From positions 42,265,971-42,329,970 of the forward strand of contig CM063506.1 in assembly GCA_032207245.1 (NCBI GenBank): DNA of 64,000 nucleotides. Direction: 5' to 3'. The notes beneath the pieces were generated by a model. It saw only the letters and a list, made by a program, of their open reading frames with translations. It searched no databases and was not told where the DNA came from. The stretch is from Pardosa pseudoannulata (Eukaryota > Arthropoda > Arachnida > Araneae > Lycosidae). Below, piece by piece: positions 56,798 to 64,000 of the stretch (positions within the stretch are counted from its first letter, which is position 1; the number at the start of each line of letters is the position of its first letter). A program made the translations under genes and the position numbers.

Positions 56798-57209
56798 CTG
56801 CCAAAAGGAAATTGCAATCTTATTAACAGGGTTCATAAATGTTTTTGAAAGTAAAAATTAAGAACTTCTTGGATTTTTTTCAAGGACTTAACTGAAAATA
56901 AAACTTATGGTTGACAAAATTTATTCAAATTTGATTTTTATCCCACCATATAATTATAAAATTTTTGTTCAAAATTGCTTCAGTTTTTAAATTCACATTA
57001 ATTTGTCTCTCCTCGCAGGGGAATCTATACTCAATTCAGTTGAACTAACAACACTGAAGCAATAGAGCAATTGATACGTAATGACCCCTTTTCTTGCTTA
57101 ATTTAAAATATGGAAACCACAGCTACTAATGCATGCATATTTGCAGTTTCGAGCTACCAATACTTAAGCATTGCAAACTCTTTTTCTAAATCATTTTGTA
57201 AAACTTCAT

Positions 57210-57355
57210 TGGTTTGGTCTGGTTTGCTACGGTCTACTTTTTGCAAATGAGGGAATTACCGATCCAAAATCTTGATCAGATTCCTCCATCATTAACGAAT
57301 TGCCTTTATTACAACTAGTTGGCATTTATTTATTCAATATTTAATATTTAATAAA

Positions 57356-57435
<80 letters not shown>

Positions 57436-57660
57436 GAGAGAAAACTAATATAAGCACTGATAGGGAGCGGCCAAATACTATCTTGGTTTGGTTTGGAGTG
57501 CTACGGTCTACTTTTTTACAACACGAGGGCTAATGAGGCCGGGACCTACAGCTTAAATCCGATTCCGAATGGCTACAAACATCCATGCCACTGTGAGATT
57601 CGGAACCACGAACTCCGGTACCGAAGACCAGTACCCTAACCATTCGGCCATCGTTCGGCA
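57210..57660 (-). repeat. Chimeric SINE-A locus
   Basis: Outer TSDs TTGTAAAACTTCAT (57196-57209) and TTGCAAAGCTTCAT (57661-57674) mark one SINE insertion. Its tail side (57210-57253) stops at GAGGG and is followed by the block shared with 48789-48971. The sequence then re-enters SINE-A from its tail (GGTTTGGTTTGGAGTGCTAC, 57485) through to the A-box end. The 61-codon frame 57553-57738 is an artefact. Confidence 0.8.
57253..57482. repeat. Duplicated block, copy B, with (TG)n(TA)n
   Basis: Matches 48789-48971, with a (TG)8(TA)~30 microsatellite at 57355-57431 in place of the shorter T/TG tract. Confidence 0.85.
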
Positions 57661-57974
57661 TTGCAAAGCTTCATAAAGGTCTCCAATTAAGAAATCCGTC
57701 GATACATAAATGATCTGAGAATTAATAATTTTTTTCACAAATTACCCTCGAAATATTTCCTGTAATAGAATTTTTGTTGAAACTTCATTTTAAGAAGTGC
57801 TTAACACAATAAGTTTATTGGCGATGCTACTAAGGTTTCATTTTTAGAGATTTATTTCAAATCAGACTGCTGTTAAAAGGTTATTAATTTATTCCAAAAT
57901 TTAGAACCCAACATAAAAATTAAGGGTTTTACGGGATCTAAAATTAAGGAGTTTTAAGAAGTGTACGAACCCTG

Positions 57975-58619
57975 ATTACACATAAAAATTCTGAGCAGAC
58001 ACTCGCTCTTTTATTACAGCCTTGTTGTCATTAGAAAAATGTAATAACAAGATTTCTCATATAAGTCTGACTCAATAAGTCAAGACATGGTTCGCTAGTA
58101 AGCTTATAATGATCAACATATAATCAACATAAATGAAGGAAACATTCTAATAAAGACGTTTAAGATCATTTTCCTTTTCACATTTGCCCGTGACAGAAAA
58201 ATTTAACAGACCCAGCGTCATTTTGGTAATAAATAATACCCGAACTGACAGAATGGCCCCGGCAAAACCTTGTAATCGCTGACAAGAGCGAAGAAGGAGA
58301 AAAAAAAAACTGAGAAGATACGCAAAACGTTTTTCTATAACTGCAAGCAGAAAGTGTTGGTTGCCTTTCCTAGAATCGGAGATCGAAGACAATGGCCGTC
58401 GGACTTGCACACGGATGATGACTGTTGACGCGATAATCGATTTGAGATGTAACAGATCGGCGTAAAGTAAGCAAATATAGGAGAAACTGACAAAGACAGT
58501 CGTTACTGAAATGATATCGATTCTGTGCACGAGATGAGATCGGATATGAACTTAAAACCGTCGAACTTCGCCATAAATCATACTGAGAAATCAATACAGT
58601 AATTTTTCTTAACTATTCG
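57975..58619. other. Spacer with GC-richer open-frame zone
   Basis: 58150-58580 is less A/T-rich and holds a 127-codon minus-strand frame (58147-58530) and an overlapping 74-codon one. The long frame starts MHRIDIISVTTVFVSFSYIC, with one hydrophobic stretch, and shows no family motif. Low codon conservation cannot be judged without relatives. I do not call a gene. Confidence 0.25.
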
Positions 58620-59610
58620 AATGTGACCCAATGTCAGAAAAAGATAATTTAGCGGCAACTCATAAATAAAATCTTAAACTTACAAAAATAAAATAAAATT
58701 CTAATTTATGAACATGAAAATCCGTAACTGCAGAAAAGTTGCTTGAAATATCAATTAAGATTTTCAAGTCACGAACTTTTCATTTGCATAATTTTCAAGT
58801 TATTTTTGTCGCATCGATAAAATGAAATAGATTCTAGTGAAAGGGTGTTTTATAACTTGTAAGATCTCTAGGGCCACACTGGAAACCTTATGCATGATCG
58901 CGGGCTGCACTTTCATAATTGATCAATTTTCGTAAAATTCAGCAAAAAGAGTGTAATTACCAATAAAATAATATGCATAGTTTAACTGAAACAAAGGACG
59001 AATAATCATTTTAGTTACTTAAAACAGTTGTAAATCTGTGATCCAATGTCAGAAAAAGATAATTTAGTGGCAACTCATAGATAAATCTTAAACTTACAAA
59101 AATAAAATAAAATTCTAATTTATGAACATGAAAATGAAAATTGAACAAAACATGAAAATCCGTAATTGCAGAAAAGTTGCTTGAAATATCAATTGAGATT
59201 TCCAAGTCACGAACTATTTATTCATTGGCATAATTTTCAAGTTATTATTTTTGTCGAATCGATAAAATGAAATAGATTCTACTGAAAAGGTGTTTTATAA
59301 CTTGTAATATCTCTAGGGCCACACTGGAAACCAGTTGTAAATCTGTGACCCAATGTCAGAAAAAGATCATTTAGTGGCAACTCATAGATAAATCTTAAAC
59401 TTACAAAAATAAAGCTTACAAAAATAAAGCTACGAATAAATGCACGATCGCGGACTGCACTTTCATAATTGACCAATTTTCGTAAAATTCTGCAAATAGG
59501 ATATAATTACCAATAAAATGATACGTATAGTTTAATTGAAACAACGGGGGAATAATCATTTTAGTTACTTAAAACAGTTGGAAATCCGTATGTTATAAAA
59601 TGCATTTCTG
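58620..59610. repeat. ~410-bp tandem array, three copies
   Basis: CAATGTCAGAAAAAGAT(A/C)ATT begins units near 58629, 59043 and 59350. Each unit carries CTTAAACTTACAAAAATAAA, AGATTCTA(G/C)TGAAA, TCTCTAGGGCCACACTGGAA, CACGATCGCGG-like blocks and TTTAGTTACTTAAAACAGTT. The third unit lacks ~100 bases of the middle. The two minus frames at 59011-59476 are repeat artefacts. Confidence 0.85.
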
Positions 59611-59691
59611 AGCTCGTGAGTTATTGTACATTTTAAATGTAATAATAAACATGAGGAAGTAGGGAATCAAAATAAGCTTTTTAAAGCTTAA

Positions 59692-59932
59692 CCCCTTGAG
59701 GACCAGCACGTAAATGCTATATGAGTCGACCGCTGTGAATGTTGTTACCGTTTAACGCCATCTAGTAATTATATCTAGCATTTAAAAATTAAAATAAAAC
59801 GTTCCTATCTCAAATTACTCATACGCGACGCTGGTCTCTCAATATCAACCGGAGACCATCGCTTGGAGGCGACTCTGGACTGATAAGAGTGAAATCGCTG
59901 AGTCGCGTACGTTGACGTTGGTCGCGAACGGG
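59692..59932. mobile_element. piggyBac-type MITE with TTAA TSD, complete
   Basis: TTAA at 59688-59691 and 59933-59936. Left end CCCCTTGAGGACCAGCACG; right end, inverted, CCCGTTCGCGACCAACG. The 241-bp element is the full form of the copy starting at 37941. Confidence 0.82.
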
Positions 59933-60088
59933 TTAAGGAAAATAGTTCAAGCTCTTCTAACACTAATTATTTTACAATTATGGCTCAAATAAAAAAAAAT
60001 ATTATAGCCCTCACAAATTCTTTTAAAATTTTTGAAGATGATCGCACAACACTGTCAGTTTAGTTGAATTAATATTGGTGAATAGAAT

Positions 60089-60185
60089 TAAAGGCGACTA
60101 ATGAATGTAAAATAGGTTCGAGTCGCAATGTCTAAACGATCCCTCACGAGGTGGCAGACCAATCTTCTGCTTACGAGGAACCACT
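60089..60185 (+). repeat. SINE-B fragment
   Basis: Weak match: GTCGCAATGTCTAAACGATC, GAGGTGGCAGACC, CTTCTGCTTACGAGGAACC follow the order of the SINE-B body. Confidence 0.5.
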
Positions 60186-61534
60186 TTTTTTGTGTTGTTC
60201 CCTATGGAGTATTGTTGGGCGCCTACAAGATGCTCTTATAATTAAATCGACAATAAATATCTGTAGCTTGGAAAGGAAACGTACATAAAAGTAACATAAA
60301 AGTAACTGCCCCAGCAGCCTTAGAAATAATATAGACAAATGGCAAACAAATAAAATCTGAGGACAAACTAAAATTAATAATGTAATCAAAATATAACTTA
60401 AAGGATAATTAGATTACTATATTGCGTTGGGTCACCTGCATCAACCAATGAACAAATGTCCGTCATCATCTCTGTTAATGAAATCTCAGAAGATGAAGCA
60501 AAGACAAATATGCAAGTCAAGTTCCGTACTAATTTTTAATGAATTATATCGGAAAAAATTTCTATGAAGCTATGAATTATTTTAATTTCTTTATTTCGAA
60601 AGGCTGCAAAACTCTAACGGGCCAGAGGCGACCCCGAAGCCCGCCAACAGAAAACTTCTGTTCTAATATATCCTTACTTGGATAAAAATTTTATATGTCT
60701 ATCTACTTAACTGAATTTAATTAAAACCAGATACAATTTTATTGTTATAAAACCCACAAAATAAATTATAATCTACAAACAGAACGCTACGACATCTTTT
60801 ATTTAGTAATGTCCACATAAAAAATAGCACTATGTGACATTACAAGTTACGACTGCAAGGATGAAGTGGAAAAGATAAAGTGCCCTTAAAACTTTTTTGC
60901 TAAATAGAGTAATTTATTTAATTATGAAAACACAAAGGTCTAATTAGCCGCTTTCGAAAATTAGCTTTTCTTACAAAACGAAGCAAAAAAAGCCAAAGGC
61001 ATTTTACAGACATTTTATTCAACTGCAGAAGAAACATTTCATTTAAAGACGACGCAGATAACCTAATGTTTTTTTAATGAAAACATGCTGTTTTCCCATT
61101 ATACTGGAGGTTTCCCGAGTATTTTTAGATTTACCGTGACACGTAGAAACTCCACGATTTTATACCACGTGTCACGTTGTTTATTTGAAAGACGTTTATG
61201 TGAACATGATTTATTCATAAAAATCATTTCTAATCAATATCGGGTAGATGCTTAAAGGAATAAGTTCTTAATGTTTTGTGAATGTAAATTCTCAATTTAT
61301 AACACCTGTTCTTTGATCAACATTTAATACTAAACAATATCTGAAGAATATTTCAGGAGATTTTCATCCATCTTCTAAAAGTTTAATATAATTTTAAAGA
61401 TCTGAGGTACTAACTGCAACTGCACTAATGACATAAGTGACATATCTATCAGTTAATATTTTATGGAGTACTTACAGTTGTTAATTAAATTACTGAAAAA
61501 ATCCAAATCTTCAAGAAACATATTTTTTCAGCGT
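60186..61534. other. AT-rich DNA, no gene supported
   Basis: A GC-rich stretch at 60600-60655 (GGGCCAGAGGCGACCCCGAA) is unassigned and short. Confidence 0.4.
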
Positions 61535-61555
61535 ATTAAATTTTTATAATTGCAG

Positions 61556-61808
61556 GCTCGCTCTATTGTGCCAGTGTGCAGTGAAATCCTCTGCAGGTGG
61601 AATAGACGTTCGGTTTGTGGGCACCTCAGCGGCGGGCGCCATGTGGTGCTATGTTTGCTGAACATGCAAGTTTTTCGTGGAAGCCCGAAGCGTTGCTTTT
61701 TCGACGCCGATATGATACCATACAGCAAAAGACATGATTTTTGCTTCAGTGCTAGTAGAATTCTCATAAGTTTGGCTGTTTTTATAGTTATAACTCGACT
61801 ACTCGTAG
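61556..61808 (+). other. GC-rich open block with splice-like edges
   Basis: TTTTTATAATTGCAG precedes it and TCGTAG|GTAAAT follows. The frame in register with 61556 is open, starting ARSIVPVCSEILCRWNRRSV and ending in a hydrophobic RILISLAVFIVITRLLV stretch that could be a membrane segment. The antisense frame is also open (61528-61767), so direction is unsure. Because it lies in the insert with the 19-bp repeat, the acceptor is part of that repeat and probably fortuitous. No family recognised. Confidence 0.25.
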
Positions 61809-61983
61809 GTAAATATTTTATTTATTGTAATCTTTAAATTTATATTTATAATAAATAACCCGTTTCAGAATGGAGAACTCAGATGTCTCAATAATTAAAG
61901 ATTTATTGGAAAATCCATGTTCTCTGCACACCCTGCATGAAAACCTACCGCACGCCACTGTTTTAAATATATTTCATAGAAAC

Positions 61984-62316
61984 ATTTATTGCCAGCAGTA
62001 ACACTGTAACGTACTTCTGGCGTTACATCATTAATAGAATTCAGTTCAGAGCCCAAATAAGTGAAACTGCTAACTCTTCAAATCTATAGTCTCCTATTTC
62101 TAGATAAATGTCATTAAAATTGATTGTCGTCATGTACTCGGTTTTAGTTTGATTAATTGAAAGATGTATTTTCTTAGCTTCATTTTCTAAGTAAAGGAAG
62201 GCTTGTCTGAGAGCCCCAGGAGTTCGTGCGACTATGACAATGTCATCATATGCAAAAGTTTGCACCGATGTGTGAAAAATCATATTGACTTTTAAACAAT
62301 AGTTAATTATTGGCAA
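61984..62316 (-). pseudogene. Non-LTR reverse transcriptase fragment
   Basis: Remnant of the catalytic palm and following thumb region of a LINE-type reverse transcriptase, which would copy element RNA at the target site. On the minus strand it reads YDDIVIVARTPGALRQAF, then LSINQTKTEYM. The expected YADD catalytic box has lost its alanine codon (AYDD). Downstream comes IYLEIGDYRFEE, then a frameshift, and the typical thumb stretch continues as GSELN and SINDVTPEVRYSVTAGNK before a stop. Endonuclease, fingers and the rest of the palm are absent. Non-functional. The family (Jockey-, CR1- or RTE-like) cannot be settled from so little. Confidence 0.85.
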
Positions 62317-62368
62317 AAACTAAATTTTCAAAAGCACTTTTTTCTGCAGATTAAATTTTTATAATTGC

Positions 62369-63244
62369 CAAAACGTATATAAATTTAATAAAATAGAAAA
62401 CAAACCTTGTAAGCAATCATATATGCATGCAACAGAACATTCTTGAAAAAGGATGCATGCACTCTAATTAGCCAAATAAACCATTTATTCCCTAAGCCAC
62501 CAATACTTAAAATTTTACTGTGTGCAAGCATTCGCAGTTTGATCAGTTTCCCATGATCACCCGATTTTGTTTTCATACAGGTTCTATATTAAAAGCTAGT
62601 GGAAACAACGAATCAATTAGCTAAAGAAACGAAAGTAAAGCAGGAAAGAACCTTGTACAACAGATATACATGTGTACGCGAACAGATTTTAAAACTAAGT
62701 TAGGCACTATGCTAGCCAAGAGGTTAACATTTTTGGAAATAAAACATAAGATCTGTTAAAAACCGCAATAAATCAAACCGTTTATCCTGCCCGATCTAAA
62801 GATAAAGACAGGTTTCTCCAGTTATTTCGAAACAAGAAAACTGAAGCAGTCTTTCATAATATTCATACAGGAATCAATTGTAAGTACATTTGCGTAACTT
62901 GATGCAAAGGGTTAATAATCAATTACAAATTATCCTGCCTCCGGAAAACGTAAATTCTCGATTGGATCTAAAACATGACATTAATCCTCAGATATTATAA
63001 AATCTAAATTATTTATTAAACTTTAAAAAAGATGAATTCATGTATAGCAGTGAATGTTAACCTATAACCCAAAGATCAGACACTGGGCCACGAATGCTTT
63101 TTTAATCACACATGCATTGATTTTTTTATGCTTTTTGTGTTATAAAAGAGAAAATAAGCAATCGATAATATTAAATAATTAAAGTACAAATATCATGACT
63201 GGGTGATTTATATTGCATTGATATAAAATATAATTTAAATCCCC
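62369..63244. other. AT-rich DNA, no gene seen
   Basis: No repeat or coding signal recognised; the 63-codon minus frame at 62385-62576 has no domain. Confidence 0.4.
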
Positions 63245-63907
63245 GGATTTATAAAAAATATTAATTTACATTAACATTAATTTTTATCTTACATTTTGTG
63301 AATATTTTTATTTTTTTTTCATTGCATAAATAGAGGATGTCATTAGCAGCAACAGAATTCACAATAACTCGGAAACGTTTGCAAAAGAAAATTAAGGTTT
63401 TTAAATATCCTTCTTTTCGCAAGAGAATTATATTTTTTAGCCTTCCGTGGTTAGAAGTGAGCGTGGGTCTAATCTGTCACTATTATCACTAGTCTATTAT
63501 CACTGGATTTATAAAAAATATTAATTTACATTAAAAAAAATTTTTATCTTACATTTTGTGAATATTTTTATTATTTTTTCATTGCATGAATAGAGGGTGT
63601 TATCATCAGCAACAAAATGCACAATAACTGGGACGCGTTTGCAAAAGAAAATGGAGGTTTTTACATCCTTCTTTTCGCAAGAGAATTATATCCATTAGCC
63701 TTCCGTGGTTAGAAGTGAGCGTGGGTCTAATCTGTCACTATTATCACTGGTCTTATAAATCACTGGATTTATTGAAAATATTAATTTACATTAAAAAAAA
63801 TTTTATCTTACATTTTGTGAATAATTTTATTATTTTTTCATTGCATGAATAGAGGGTGTCATCAGCAGCAACAGAATGCACAATAACTCTGACGCGTTTG
63901 CAAAAGC
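63245..63907. repeat. 260-bp tandem array at the right edge
   Basis: GGATTTAT begins units at 63245, 63505 and 63765, exactly 260 bases apart. Shared blocks are TATTAATTTACATTAA, TTACATTTTGTGAAT, TTTCATTGCAT(A/G)AATAGAGG, CGTTTGCAAAAG, CCTTCCGTGGTTAGAAGTGA and GCGTGGGTCTAATCTGTCAC. The third unit stops after GCGTTTGCAAAAGC. Confidence 0.92.
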
Positions 63908-64000
63908 TTATATGCTTATATTAGCGCATATTTGTTGCATCGTAGAACAAAAATGTATCAACTAACAGTGATGAATTTCTTATTTAGAGATCCACAATCA

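Larger units (their letters stand above)
56827..57974. mobile_element. hAT-like element enclosing the chimeric SINE locus
   Basis: Left end CAGGGTTCATAAATG and right end, inverted, CAGGGTTCGTACAC. TTAAGAACTTCTTGG/AAGGACTT inside the left side and AAGGGTTTTACGGG/AAGGAGTTTTAAG inside the right side are typical of this terminus type in arthropods. No clear 8-bp duplication is visible and no transposase was recognised. Confidence 0.45.
61554..62349. mobile_element. Insert flanked by a 19-bp direct repeat
   Basis: ATTAAATTTTTATAATTGC at 61535-61553 recurs exactly at 62350-62368; both are preceded by a TTTTTTC-type stretch. The 796-bp insert holds a GC-rich block (61555-61808) and, on the other strand, a reverse-transcriptase remnant. 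It is probably a truncated retroelement. Alternatively, the direct repeat marks an ectopic duplication. Confidence 0.5.

Noticed and set aside
58147..58530. 127-codon minus-strand frame, longest in the window
   Set aside because: Overlapping frames, no family motif; kept only as a note.

Overview
The window is AT-rich eukaryotic nuclear DNA with no complete host gene that I can support. The style points to an arthropod, probably an arachnid: long AT-rich non-coding stretches, several tRNA-derived SINE families, Helitron/Helentron remnants, pogo, hAT and piggyBac fossils, and (TA)n/(TG)n/(TATG)n microsatellites. That is an inference from repeat style; no host gene identifies a taxon. None of the longer open frames has a convincing host-protein signature. 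The best host-gene candidates are one short exon-like block (8393-8514, +) with both splice signals and a single open frame, and one 115-codon open frame (39440-39787, +).

The content is mostly transposable elements, many dated by nested insertions and target-site duplications (TSDs). SINE-A has tRNA-like A and B boxes and ends in (GGTTT)n when read on the opposite strand; it is present in about 15 full or partial copies. SINE-B (seven full or partial copies) and SINE-C (one copy) are two further tRNA-derived families. DNA transposons include two pogo-type MITEs with a CAGTAGAACCTCG terminus, a third TA-flanked element at 42.5-43.3 kb, a hAT element with a perfect 8-bp TSD at 35.2-35.8 kb, another hAT transposase fossil at 52.4-53.1 kb, several non-autonomous hAT-like elements, a piggyBac transposase fossil at 4.8-5.1 kb with TTAA-flanked MITEs at 54.7 and 59.7 kb, a Helitron at 7.0-7.5 kb and Helentron-like copies at 3.9, 19.2, 19.8-20.5 and 55.3-56.0 kb. 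Retroelements are represented by a solo LTR at 47.1-47.8 kb and a frameshifted reverse-transcriptase fragment at 62.0-62.3 kb.

Layout. 0-9.5 kb: hAT-like repeat, piggyBac fossil, perfect palindrome, Helitron, exon candidate. 9.5-13 kb: SINE-B, a ~270-bp tandem array and a 150-bp tandem array. 13-21 kb: two long fold-back structures (16.2-17.1 and 17.6-18.6 kb, the latter with a 35-bp tandem array in its arm) and Helentron copies. 21.4-29.2 kb: microsatellite clusters, a perfect 46-bp hairpin, a SINE-A copy split by a hAT-like element, a pogo MITE, and another SINE-A split by an unidentified GC-rich 417-bp insert. 29-45 kb: SINEs, hAT, a pogo-like element and AT-rich DNA. 45-58 kb: the densest nesting (hAT-like element with an inner insert, SINE-B/solo LTR/SINE-A stack, pogo MITE/SINE-A stack, a chimeric SINE locus, a Helentron with a paralogous empty site). 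58-64 kb: ~410-bp and 260-bp tandem arrays, a piggyBac MITE and the reverse-transcriptase fragment.

No genes here form a pathway or operon. The interest lies in mobile-element history and in the two fold-back structures. No CRISPR array, bacterial-type defence system or rRNA was seen.
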